A stretch of DNA of 64,000 nt, taken from assembly GCA_041398845.1 (NCBI GenBank), contig JAWKTZ010000012.1, positions 310,001-374,000 on the forward strand, in the 5' to 3' direction. A model generated the notes under the pieces. The model had not been told where the DNA came from and did not search any database. It saw only the letters and a list, made by a program, of their open reading frames with translations. The position numbers and the translations under genes are program-made. The DNA is from Fuerstiella sp041398845. GTDB taxonomy: Bacteria; Planctomycetota; Planctomycetia; Planctomycetales; Planctomycetaceae. This document shows positions 56,793-64,000 of this stretch, in pieces; the first letter of the stretch is position 1; every line of letters starts with the position of its first letter.

Positions 56793-58357
56793 TGATGTTT
56801 TCGGAGGTGTCAGGCACTGTGTCCCCGATGATCCAGGACTGGCCATGGCTGCGAGTCTCGCCGCCGATCATTGCGATTGCTCTGGCGATCATTTTTCGTG
56901 AAGTCAATTTCGCGTTGCTGCTGGCGATGTTTAGTGGTTGCCTGCTGCTGCACGATCTGTCATGGACGTCGTCAGTCACCACATTCTGTGACGTGCTGGT
57001 GGGGCAGGTCGCGGACGCGGATCATGCGTCTGTCATTCTGTTCACAGTGCTGCTGGGAGCCATGATCGGAGTCATGAATGACAGCGGTGGAACGAAAGCG
57101 GTTGTTGATCGGCTGGCCACATTCGCTGATACTCGTCGCAAAGGGCAGATACTGACCTGGCTGGCCGGATTGGTCGTTTTTTTCGACGACTACGCCAACA
57201 CAATGCTGATTGGCGGTTCGATGCGACCTCTGGCCGACAAGCTGAAGATTTCGCGAGCCAAGCTGGCGTTTCTGATTGACGCCACCGCCGCTCCCGTTGC
57301 CGGACTGGCTCTGTCGACATGGACGGCATTTGAAATCGGGCAGGTGCAGGCGGGATTGCAGCAGGCCGGCATTGACGCGTCGGCTCAGAGTGTCTTTCTG
57401 GCGACCATCCCGTTTCGCATTTATCCGCTGCTGGCGATTGTGGCCGTTGCCGCATTTGCAATCTGCGGGCGGGACTTCGGGCCGATGCTCAAGGCCGAAC
57501 AGGCCGCAGCCGACGCCGTCGAAAGCGAGACGGCTGAGACATCTCCTGAACATGCTCAATCCCGTGGTATCGCGTTGTTTGCGGTGTTGCCGATCGCGAT
57601 GCTGGTCGCTGTCGTCTGGAACGGTTACTCACCCGATGTCGACGCCTATCGACTTCTGCTGACAGCATCATTGGCGTCGGCCACGACGGCAGCCGTCCTG
57701 CCTTGGCTCTTTCGACGAATGACACTTGCGGAGTGTTCATCAAGCTGGGTCAGCGGAATCACGTCGATGATTCCGGCGATTGTTGTTCTTGTTCTGGCAT
57801 GGGCGATTTCAGACGTTTGTCGCCCGGGAAAACTGGATACCGCCGGCTACATTGTTTCACTGATCGGTGATTCGGTCCGTCCGGAATTCCTGCCGACCGT
57901 CGCGTTTGCGGCAGCCGGAGCGATTGCTGTGGCCATTGGCAGTTCGTTCACGACAATGTCACTGCTGCTGCCGATCTTCATTCCGCTCACATGGACATTG
58001 ATTTCAGCAGCGGCCCCGCAGACAACCGTGGACGATCCGTTGTTTCTGGCAACCATCGGTGCCATCCTTGCCGGCGCGATCTTTGGTGATCATTGTTCGC
58101 CGATTTCCGATACGACCGTTTTGTCGTCGGCCGCCGCCGGTTGTGATCACCTGCAGCATGTGGCAACTCAGCTTCCCTATGCCATGGTCGTGGCGGTGTG
58201 TTCGATTCTTTTTGGCTACCTTCCCATCGGTTTCGGCGTGCCCTGGTGGATCGCGCTGCCTTTGAGTGCTGCGACGTGCGTGAGCATCATTCTGTTTCTG
58301 GGAACGGAACCGACATCGCGGTCGGCGAGTGATGTTGCGGCCGGTGACATCCGATGA
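56792..58357 (+). CDS. NhaC-family Na+/H+ antiporter-like membrane protein
   Basis: The ATG at 56,792 overlaps the kinase stop and follows a GGAGG element, so the two genes are translationally coupled. The 521-residue protein has about 11-13 hydrophobic segments. The family motif VFFDDYANTMLIGGSMRPLA (about residues 128-147), SRAKLAFLIDATAAPVAGLA and a late FGDHCSPISDTTVLSSAAAG (near residue 430) are typical of NhaC/YqkI-type antiporters, which exchange Na+ or organic substrates for H+. Regulation by the coupled kinase is suggested by gene order. Confidence 0.85.
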   Translation: MMFSEVSGTVSPMIQDWPWLRVSPPIIAIALAIIFREVNFALLLAMFSGCLLLHDLSWTSSVTTFCDVLVGQVADADHASVILFTVLLGAMIGVMNDSGGTKAVVDRLATFADTRRKGQILTWLAGLVVFFDDYANTMLIGGSMRPLADKLKISRAKLAFLIDATAAPVAGLALSTWTAFEIGQVQAGLQQAGIDASAQSVFLATIPFRIYPLLAIVAVAAFAICGRDFGPMLKAEQAAADAVESETAETSPEHAQSRGIALFAVLPIAMLVAVVWNGYSPDVDAYRLLLTASLASATTAAVLPWLFRRMTLAECSSSWVSGITSMIPAIVVLVLAWAISDVCRPGKLDTAGYIVSLIGDSVRPEFLPTVAFAAAGAIAVAIGSSFTTMSLLLPIFIPLTWTLISAAAPQTTVDDPLFLATIGAILAGAIFGDHCSPISDTTVLSSAAAGCDHLQHVATQLPYAMVVAVCSILFGYLPIGFGVPWWIALPLSAATCVSIILFLGTEPTSRSASDVAAGDIR

Positions 58358-58513
58358 ACGAACAGTTTTCCCGATGCAGAATCCACCACAGACAATTCCT
58401 TTGACCAGAGTCTTTTCGTGCCCTAAAGTGGCGATCCGACAAGCCTCCTGTCCTGTTGTTCCCGCCATTTTCAACCAACCGCTCGCCTACTTTTTCAGGC
58501 AAATCCAGTCATC

Positions 58514-59536
58514 ATGAGCCAACCTCGCCTTCAGGGAATCTTTACTCCAAACCTTGTGCCTTACTCAGCAGACGGCAGCATCAATGAAGCCGAACTGCGA
58601 CGTTACGTCGACTGGCTGATCGAACGCGGCGTACACGGCTTGTATCCCAACGGTTCAACCGGCGAGTTTACTCGATTCACTCCGGAAGAACGTCGCCGCA
58701 TCGTGGCCATTATTTCCGACCAGGCCAAAGGACGAGTACCCATTCTGGCAGGGGCGGCTGAGGCCAACGTGAAGGAAACTCTGGCAGCCTGTGAATATTA
58801 TGCGTCGCTGGGCATTCGAGCTGTGGCGATTGTGGCTCCGTTTTATTACAAGCTGAGTCCCGCCAGTGTCTATGCTTATTTCAAGGAGATCGGCGACAAC
58901 ACTCCGATCGATGTCACGCTGTATAACATTCCCATGTTTGCCAGCCCCATCGATGTGCCCACCATTCAGCGACTGTCGGAAGAGTGCGAACGCATCATCG
59001 GAGTGAAAGATTCGTCGGGCGAAATTCCTCACATGATTCGCATGATTCAGGCGGTCAAACCCAACCGCCCGGACTTCTCGTTCCTGACCGGCTGGGACGC
59101 GGCGCTGATGCCGATGATTCTGGTCGGATGTGACGGAGGAACCAATGCGAGTTCCGGAGTTGTCCCGGAACTGACTCGCAAGCTTTACGATCTGACCACC
59201 AGTTACCAGATCGACGCCGCTCGACAGGTTCAGTACGACCTGGTGAAGCTGTTCGACACGATGATTTATTCCGCCGAGTTTCCGGAAGGATTTCGAGCTG
59301 CCGTAAATCTGCGCGGCTTCCAGATGGGACACGGCCGACAGCCGCTGTCGACCGAACAACGCACGGATCTGAGCACCCTCAGCAACGAACTGCAGTGCAT
59401 GCTGTCCAATCACGGGTTCACGGACCAGCCTGTGGGAGGTTGCCCGATTGATTCGTCTGTGGCAACCGATCCGGCGGAAGTTTCAGCCATCGTGCAGCAG
59501 GTGGTGGCGGAACTGAGTCGCCGGGGATTGATGTAG
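58514..59536 (+). CDS. Dihydrodipicolinate synthase/N-acetylneuraminate lyase family aldolase
   Basis: The 340-residue protein has the (beta/alpha)8 aldolase motifs GLYPNGSTGEFTRFT, Y137 in LYNIPMF and the Schiff-base K165 in GVKDSSGEI. GCDGGTNASSGVVPE near 220 is also typical. Length exceeds DapA (about 292) by a C-terminal extension of some 45 residues. The family includes DapA, NanA and KDG aldolases; the substrate cannot be named from sequence. The weak start context (CATCATGAGCC) follows a 155-base gap after the antiporter gene. The TAG stop is the first bases of repeat family A copy 6. Confidence 0.88.
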   Translation: MSQPRLQGIFTPNLVPYSADGSINEAELRRYVDWLIERGVHGLYPNGSTGEFTRFTPEERRRIVAIISDQAKGRVPILAGAAEANVKETLAACEYYASLGIRAVAIVAPFYYKLSPASVYAYFKEIGDNTPIDVTLYNIPMFASPIDVPTIQRLSEECERIIGVKDSSGEIPHMIRMIQAVKPNRPDFSFLTGWDAALMPMILVGCDGGTNASSGVVPELTRKLYDLTTSYQIDAARQVQYDLVKLFDTMIYSAEFPEGFRAAVNLRGFQMGHGRQPLSTEQRTDLSTLSNELQCMLSNHGFTDQPVGGCPIDSSVATDPAEVSAIVQQVVAELSRRGLM

Positions 59537-59635
59537 AGGCTATCTGAAAAAGGGGTCTGACCCTCTCCGGGCAGCCTTTTTGACTGTCATTTTGCTGCCC
59601 TCCAAACGGTCAGACCCCTTTTTCAGATAGCCTCC
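59535..59635. repeat. Palindromic element family A, copy 6 (reverse orientation)
   Basis: A 101 bp element with AGAGGCTATCTGAAAAAGGG arms, one change at the right end (CCTCC). The interior is inverted, reading CCCTCTCCGGGCAG first. It follows the aldolase gene, whose stop TAG is at 59,534-59,536. Confidence 0.92.
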
Positions 59636-59673
59636 AGGCCGACGCCACCATCGAGGCAGTCAGCGCCAACGGG

Positions 59674-59684
59674 TGATAGCCTCT
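59674..59684. repeat. Remnant right end of family A element
   Basis: TGATAGCCTCT repeats the right terminus of family A (as in copy 3) without the rest of the element. It lies 39 bases after copy 6 and may be a deletion scar. Confidence 0.5.
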
Positions 59685-59689
59685 AACTG

Positions 59690-59811
59690 GACAGCGCCAG
59701 CTTCTGTCTCGTGGTAACCCGAAGCGTCAGCGCGGGAACGAGTTGCGCGCAGATCCCTCGCTAACGCGTCGGGTTCCGAAATACGGCCCTTTTTGCGAAC
59801 TTGGCGCTGTC
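59690..59811. repeat. Nested palindrome: outer GACAGCGCCA, inner family C copy 2
   Basis: The outer arms GACAGCGCCA (59,690-59,699) and TGGCGCTGTC (59,802-59,811) are perfect. Inside them lies family C copy 2 (59,715-59,776), starting TAACCCGAAGCGTCAGCG and ending GCGTCGGGTT. The architecture mirrors the nested element at 26,329-26,452. It ends three bases before the STAS gene stop. Confidence 0.8.
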
Positions 59812-59814
59812 TAA

Positions 59815-60162
59815 CTAAGATTCAATCGACGCGGCGGCGGCGGCGACGCTGGGATGATTGTCGAACAGCTTATGAAAGCCGACAATCTGAAAGGCTTCGG
59901 CGATCATGCCTTCAAGCCGAGCAAACCGGACGGCTCCGCCTTCTTTCTGCAGCCGCGAATGAGCTCGAATCATCATGCCAAACCCGAGGCTGGAAATGTG
60001 TTCCAGTTTACTGCAGTCGAAGATCAGATTGATGTTCCCGGCACGGACTTCCTCTTCCAGACGAGCGAAAAACAAATCCGCCGTGTCAGTATCCAGGCGT
60101 CCCGAAAGTTCAACGACAACAACGTTCGATTCGTCAGGTTTGTAGCTGCTGAAATTGATCAT
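59815..60162 (-). CDS. STAS-domain anti-sigma factor antagonist-like protein
   Basis: The 115-residue protein is a stand-alone STAS domain: VVVVELSGRLDTDTADLFFA, LIFDCSKLEHISSLGFGMMI (the Ser in HISSLG is at the usual phosphorylation site) and VRFARLEGMIAEAFQIVGFH near the end. This is the SpoIIAA/RsbV-type partner-switching fold that binds anti-sigma kinases when unphosphorylated. No kinase or sigma gene is adjacent. It is transcribed away from the PQQ gene. Function as a partner-switch component is inferred. Confidence 0.87.
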   Translation of the reverse strand: MINFSSYKPDESNVVVVELSGRLDTDTADLFFARLEEEVRAGNINLIFDCSKLEHISSLGFGMMIRAHSRLQKEGGAVRFARLEGMIAEAFQIVGFHKLFDNHPSVAAAAASIES

Positions 60163-60408
60163 GAATCAGACATCCCCGGAAACGTGACGCGACAAACACT
60201 CATTGTAGACGTTGAAGTGCGTCAGAAATCAAGTCATCGCCCGGAAATCCATGGGGATTCCAATCACTCCAGCCACGCCCGCAAAAGCTCGGCAAACACG
60301 CAATTCCGGATCAGGACCGCCACGGTTTCGGTTACGCGTTGACGACGTCGCTGCTAAACTCCGCCCGCTGCGTTCCGTGCCCCGTGAGTCCTGCGGCGCA
60401 CATCAACC
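60163..60408. other. Intergenic region before repeat family B, nothing recognised
   Basis: Upstream region of the STAS gene (minus) and PQQ gene (plus). No clear promoter pair or small gene was noted. Confidence 0.4.
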
Positions 60409-60479
60409 GTTTAACCCGTGGCCGACAAACCAGGCGGCGCTCACGGTGAACAGCCTGGCCTGTCGGCCACGGGGTAAAC
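60409..60479. repeat. Palindromic repeat family B, intact copy
   Basis: GTTTAACCCGTGGCCGACA pairs with TGTCGGCCACGGGGTAAAC (one mismatch), with an inner CCAGGC...GCCTGG stem. Total length is 71 bases. Split fragments of the same family flank the IS at 19,746-21,496. Confidence 0.88.
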
Positions 60480-60546
60480 GACGGGAATCTGCGGCGACGA
60501 ACCGTCGAACAACATTCTGACCAACATTGTTGATAGAGAAAAACCA

Positions 60547-61767
60547 ATGAGAATTCCCGTTGCCTGTCTTCTGATTATCTTTGCCGCCGTCTCAAACGCT
60601 GACGACTGGCCAACATGGCGAGGCGTTCAGCGCGATGGTGTTTCGCAGGAAACCGGATTGCTTTCCGAATGGCCGTCAGCAGGGCCGCGAAAAGTGTGGA
60701 CGTCCTCTGACGCCGGTTTGGGGTATTCCAGCTTCGCCGTCGTCGGTGATCGCCTTTACACTCTGGGGGCCGACGAAAACGAAGAGTATCTGATTGCTCT
60801 GGATGCCATGACCGGTAAGAAAATCTGGCAGACGTCAATCGGTGCGCGACTGGCCAACGACTGGGGCGATGGGCCGCGCAGTACGCCGACTGTCGCCGGC
60901 GATCTGGTGGTGGCTCTGGGAGGCAAAGGTGGCCTGAGATGTGTTTCCACAGATGGTACTGTGAAATGGTCAGCCGAAATGACGGAACTCGGAGGCAGCG
61001 TTCCCAACTGGGGCTATTCCGAATCTCCGCTGGTCGACGGCGACAAAGTTCTGTGTACTCCGGGCGGCAGCAATGGCACCGTCGTCGCGTTCGATCTGGA
61101 GTCCGGCAAAAAACTGTGGCAGTCTTCCGACATGACGGTGAAGGCACATTATTCCTCCATCGTTCCGGTCGAACACTTCGGCAAACGACAGTACATTCAG
61201 CTCACCGAAAGCAAGGTGTTTGGTCTGGACGCGGAAGGCAGTCTTCTGTGGCAGTCCGACTGGCCGGGCAAGGTGGCCGTCATTCCCACTCCGATTTATC
61301 ACGACGGTTTTGTGTACGTTGCATCCGGTTATGGAATTGGCTGTGCGTTGCTGAAGATCAGTCAGGACAACAGTGTCACGCCCGTCTACGACAACAAGAA
61401 CATGAAGAACCATCATGGCGGAGTCATCCGGCTGGGCGACTATGTTTACGGTTACAGTGATGGTGTCGGCTGGCTGTGCCAGGAAATGAACTCGGGAGAA
61501 ATCGTCTGGAACGAAAAAAGTAAACTGGACAAAGGCTCCGTCGCGTATGCCGACGGCATGTTGTATTGCCTGTCAGAGAAGGATGGCACGTGCGTTCTGG
61601 TCAAGGCTACGCCGGAGGGCTGGGAGGAACACGGCCGCTTTGTGCTGGAACCTCAGACAAAGCAGCGTTCCATCAAAGGCAAAGTGTGGACTCATCCGGT
61701 CATCGCCAACGGTCGCCTGTATCTGCGAGATCAGGAAATCGTCTGCTGCTATGACATCGCAAAGTAA
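60547..61767 (+). CDS. PQQ-type beta-propeller protein, exported
   Basis: The 406-residue protein has a short signal peptide (MRIPVACLLIIFAAVSNADD). Propeller repeats include IALDAMTGKKIWQTSIG, VAFDLESGKKLWQSSDM, VFGLDAEGSLLWQSDWP and MNSGEIVWNEKSKL. The opening DDWPTWRGVQRDGVS is a typical planctomycete PQQ-like N-terminal motif (WPxWRGPxxDG). It is shorter than the protein at 18,053-19,678 and lacks its disordered insertion. It is followed 18 bases later by the peptidase gene, a probable operon. Cofactor binding cannot be judged. Confidence 0.83.
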   Translation: MRIPVACLLIIFAAVSNADDWPTWRGVQRDGVSQETGLLSEWPSAGPRKVWTSSDAGLGYSSFAVVGDRLYTLGADENEEYLIALDAMTGKKIWQTSIGARLANDWGDGPRSTPTVAGDLVVALGGKGGLRCVSTDGTVKWSAEMTELGGSVPNWGYSESPLVDGDKVLCTPGGSNGTVVAFDLESGKKLWQSSDMTVKAHYSSIVPVEHFGKRQYIQLTESKVFGLDAEGSLLWQSDWPGKVAVIPTPIYHDGFVYVASGYGIGCALLKISQDNSVTPVYDNKNMKNHHGGVIRLGDYVYGYSDGVGWLCQEMNSGEIVWNEKSKLDKGSVAYADGMLYCLSEKDGTCVLVKATPEGWEEHGRFVLEPQTKQRSIKGKVWTHPVIANGRLYLRDQEIVCCYDIAK

Positions 61768-61785
61768 ACTTCAGGATTTGAATTC

Positions 61786-63156
61786 ATGGATGCCGTACTG
61801 CAAGCTCTGCAAGCCGGTCAGCAATCGGCTTTGGATGAACTGTTTCAGTTTCTGCGTATTCCCAGCGTGAGTGCCGATTCGGCGTTCAAGCCGGAGATAC
61901 AGCGTTGCGCTCAGTTCGTGAAGGATGCGATGACAACGGCGGGGCTGACGGCCGAAATCGTTCCCACCAAAGGTCACCCGATTGTTTATGGGGAACGTAT
62001 TGACGATCCGTCCAGGCCAACCGTGCTGGTTTACGGACATTACGATGTGCAGCCGCCGGATCCGCTGGACCTGTGGGAATCACCCCCGTTTGCTCCGGAA
62101 ATTCGCGATGGGAAGATCTATGCTCGCGGAGCCACCGACGACAAGGGTCAGGTGTGGACTCATCTGAAATCCATTCAGGCATGGATCGAAACCACGGGAT
62201 CGCTGCCGGTCAATGTGAAGTTTCTGATCGAAGGTGAAGAAGAAGTCGGCAGCGACAACCTGGACCGATTCCTTGAAGCTCGCAAAGAGGTTCTGACGGC
62301 GGATGTGGCCGTGATCAGCGACACCAGCCAGTATGGTGATGGCATTCCGGCGATCACGTACGGTTTGCGAGGCATCATTGCGGCGGAAGTACGTCTGACC
62401 GGGCCAAAGAAGGATCTGCACAGCGGAGTCTTCGGCGGCAGCATTGCCAACCCCGCCAACGCCATCGCTCGACTGTGCGGACACCTGGTGGATGATGCGG
62501 GCCGAGTTCAGATTCCCGGCTTCTATGACGACGTTGAAGAACTGTCACCGAAAGAGAAGGCGGAATTTGCCGCGCTGCCGTTTTCCGAAGCCGACTATCT
62601 GAAGGAACTGGGCAGCAGTGCCGTCTTCGGAGAAGCCGGCTATTCCACTCTGGAACGTCGCTGGGCTCGACCCACCTGCGACATCAACGGCATCTTCGGC
62701 GGCTACACGGGAGAAGGTCCGAAGACCATTGTGCCGTCCAAAGCCACCGCCAAAATCACGTGCCGGATGGTTCCCGGACAGAAGCCGGAGAAAATTCTGG
62801 CATCGCTGGAAGCGTTTCTGCGAGACCGATGTCCGGCCGGTCTGAAGCTGGAATTTCAGAGCTTCCACAACTGCGAAGCGTTTGTCTTTGACCCCACCAG
62901 TCCATGGATCACGGCCGCTGGCGAAGCTCTGAAGCATGCGTTCGGCCGGTCTCCGGTGTTCATCCGGGAAGGTGGTTCGATCCCGGTGGTGTCCAGCTTT
63001 CAGCGCATCCTGGGAATCGATACATTGCTGCTCGGCTGGGGTCGAAACACGGACGACCTCCACAGCCCGAACGAACATTTCCATGTCGCCGACTTTCACA
63101 ACGGAACTCTGGCGAGCGCCGTGTTGTGGAAGAAGCTGGCCGACGTCACCGCTTAG
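61786..63156 (+). CDS. M20-family dipeptidase/metallopeptidase
   Basis: The 456-residue protein has the M20 zinc-ligand layout: YGHYDVQPPDPLDLW (His, Asp), ARGATDDKGQ (bridging Asp), LIEGEEEVGSDN (catalytic Glu and ligand Glu), ISDTSQYGDGIPAITYGLRG (Asp ligand) and a late His in HSPNEHFHVAD. These and the length match the PepV/CNDP-like dipeptidase subgroup (cytosolic non-specific dipeptidase type). It probably hydrolyses dipeptides, given no signal peptide. It follows the PQQ gene by 18 bases. Its stop TAG is the first bases of repeat family A copy 7. Confidence 0.9.
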   Translation: MDAVLQALQAGQQSALDELFQFLRIPSVSADSAFKPEIQRCAQFVKDAMTTAGLTAEIVPTKGHPIVYGERIDDPSRPTVLVYGHYDVQPPDPLDLWESPPFAPEIRDGKIYARGATDDKGQVWTHLKSIQAWIETTGSLPVNVKFLIEGEEEVGSDNLDRFLEARKEVLTADVAVISDTSQYGDGIPAITYGLRGIIAAEVRLTGPKKDLHSGVFGGSIANPANAIARLCGHLVDDAGRVQIPGFYDDVEELSPKEKAEFAALPFSEADYLKELGSSAVFGEAGYSTLERRWARPTCDINGIFGGYTGEGPKTIVPSKATAKITCRMVPGQKPEKILASLEAFLRDRCPAGLKLEFQSFHNCEAFVFDPTSPWITAAGEALKHAFGRSPVFIREGGSIPVVSSFQRILGIDTLLLGWGRNTDDLHSPNEHFHVADFHNGTLASAVLWKKLADVTA

Positions 63157-63255
63157 AGGCTATCTGAAAAAGGGGTCTGACCCTTTGGAGGGCAGCAAAA
63201 TGACAGTCAATCAGGCTGCCCGGAGAGGGTCAGACCCCTTTTTCAGATAGCCTCT
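63155..63255. repeat. Palindromic element family A, copy 7
   Basis: A 101 bp element with perfect AGAGGCTATCTGAAAAAGGG outer arms, in the same orientation as copies 1 and 2. It lies between the peptidase stop and serS (start 63,286). Confidence 0.93.
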
Positions 63256-63285
63256 GGAAGCGAACTGAAATCAAGGAAACCATTT

Positions 63286-64000
63286 ATGTTGGATCTGCAG
63301 TTCATCTGCGACCATGCTGATGATGTCAAACGCAACTGCGAAGCTCGCGGAATCAAGGTCGATGTCGACACGGTTGTCAGGCTTCGCGACGAGCGCAATC
63401 GCTGCATCGCCGAAGGTGACGAACTGCGCCGTCAGCAAAAGGAAGCCTCAGCCAAAATTCCCAAAGCATCCACCGAAGAACGTCCGGGCCTGATTGAACT
63501 GGGAAAACAGCTTCGTGAAAAGATTTCCGCGTCTGAAACAGAGCAGAAGGACATCGAATCGCGGCTGCATGCGGAACAGATTCTGATTCCCAACATGACT
63601 CACCCGGACGCTCCGGTCGGCGGCGAAGACGATGCCAGCGAAATTCGTGTCGTTGGCGAAAAGCCGGTATTCGACTTCGAACCGCTGGACCATGTGGACA
63701 TCGCGGCAAAGCTGGATCTGATTGACTTCGAAGCAGGAGCGCGCGTTGCCGGACACGGCTTTTATTATCTGAAGAACGACGCCGTGATGCTGGAAATGGC
63801 GTTGGTTCAGTTTGCGTTGACGAAAGTCCGCAACGAAGGGTTTACTCTGTTTACCACTCCGGACCTTGCTCGCGATTCCGTGCTGGAAGGCATCGGATTC
63901 AATCCTCGCGGTGCGGAAACTCAGATCTATTCGGTGGCCAACACAGATTTGAGTCTGGTGGCGACGGCCGAAATCACGCTCGGCGGAGCACTCAGGGATC
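63286..64000 (+). CDS. serS: Seryl-tRNA synthetase (3' end outside window)
   Basis: The ATG at 63,286 follows AAGGA with ten bases of spacing and opens MLDLQFICDHADDVKRNCEA. Residues about 28-110 form the antiparallel coiled coil that binds tRNA-Ser (RLRDERNRCIAEGDELRRQQ and LIELGKQLREKISASETEQK). The class II core begins with DFEAGARVAGHGFYYLKNDA, then TLFTTPDLARDSVLEGIGFN and ATAEITLGG. The gene runs past the window edge after 238 codons. It charges tRNA-Ser in the cytoplasm. Confidence 0.94.
   Translation, partial: MLDLQFICDHADDVKRNCEARGIKVDVDTVVRLRDERNRCIAEGDELRRQQKEASAKIPKASTEERPGLIELGKQLREKISASETEQKDIESRLHAEQILIPNMTHPDAPVGGEDDASEIRVVGEKPVFDFEPLDHVDIAAKLDLIDFEAGARVAGHGFYYLKNDAVMLEMALVQFALTKVRNEGFTLFTTPDLARDSVLEGIGFNPRGAETQIYSVANTDLSLVATAEITLGGALRD

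Noticed and set aside
1..64000. CRISPR arrays, tRNA or rRNA genes, prophage, replication origin
   Set aside because: No regularly spaced direct repeats, no tRNA cloverleaf or T-loop consensus in context, no rRNA stretches, no phage structural genes and no DnaA-box cluster were seen.

Overview
The window comes from a planctomycete (phylum Planctomycetota, Planctomycetaceae-like). Support comes from DUF1559 proteins with a type IV prepilin-like N-terminus, several PQQ-type beta-propeller proteins, a giant RTX/Ig-like surface protein, a D-aminoacylase fused to a beta-lactamase-type hydrolase, and abundant intergenic palindromes of planctomycete type. The genus cannot be fixed by eye. No rRNA, tRNA, CRISPR array or prophage is visible.

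Layout. 1-10.6 kb is the 3' part of one giant RTX/Ig/FG-GAP protein gene, broken by two close frameshifts. 10.9-19.7 kb has a YdjM-like membrane protein (+), then minus-strand genes: amidohydrolase/beta-lactamase fusion, LysM protein, NAD kinase, a CxxCH (haem-type) protein and a PQQ propeller. 19.7-21.6 kb is a decayed IS1182-like element sitting inside a palindromic repeat. 21.6-26.0 kb (-) holds two DUF1559 pseudopilins alternating with a Cys-rich and a His-rich membrane-anchored protein, possibly a metal-related locus. 27.1-35.1 kb (-) is an ABC-2 exporter operon. 35.5-41.6 kb is a mixed set: a membrane-anchored protein with a possible nuclease-like domain, methyltransferase, low-molecular-weight phosphatase, RpiB, LplA-like ligase and FHA protein. 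42.0-47.3 kb is the nusA-infB-rbfA translation/transcription block. 47.5-64 kb has a degenerate HhH-GPD protein, a frameshifted TPR protein, ruvB, mnmG, an HTH-receiver regulator with a soluble histidine kinase, an NhaC-type antiporter, a DapA-family aldolase, a STAS protein, a PQQ propeller, an M20 peptidase and the 5' part of serS.

The most notable non-coding content is threefold. (1) Seven copies of a 73-111 bp palindromic element share one arm sequence; two copies carry compensatory arm changes, and in four copies the element's terminal TAG is the stop codon of the upstream gene. (2) Two promoter-structured RNA-terminator units lie upstream of nusA (about 41,749-41,986) and of the HTH-receiver gene (about 54,431-54,578); I do not recognise either as a known RNA family. 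(3) The IS element at 19,746-21,496 has 15 bp imperfect ends and a 7 bp CCGACAG duplication. Removing it restores a perfect 24 bp-armed palindrome of the family also found at 60,409-60,479.
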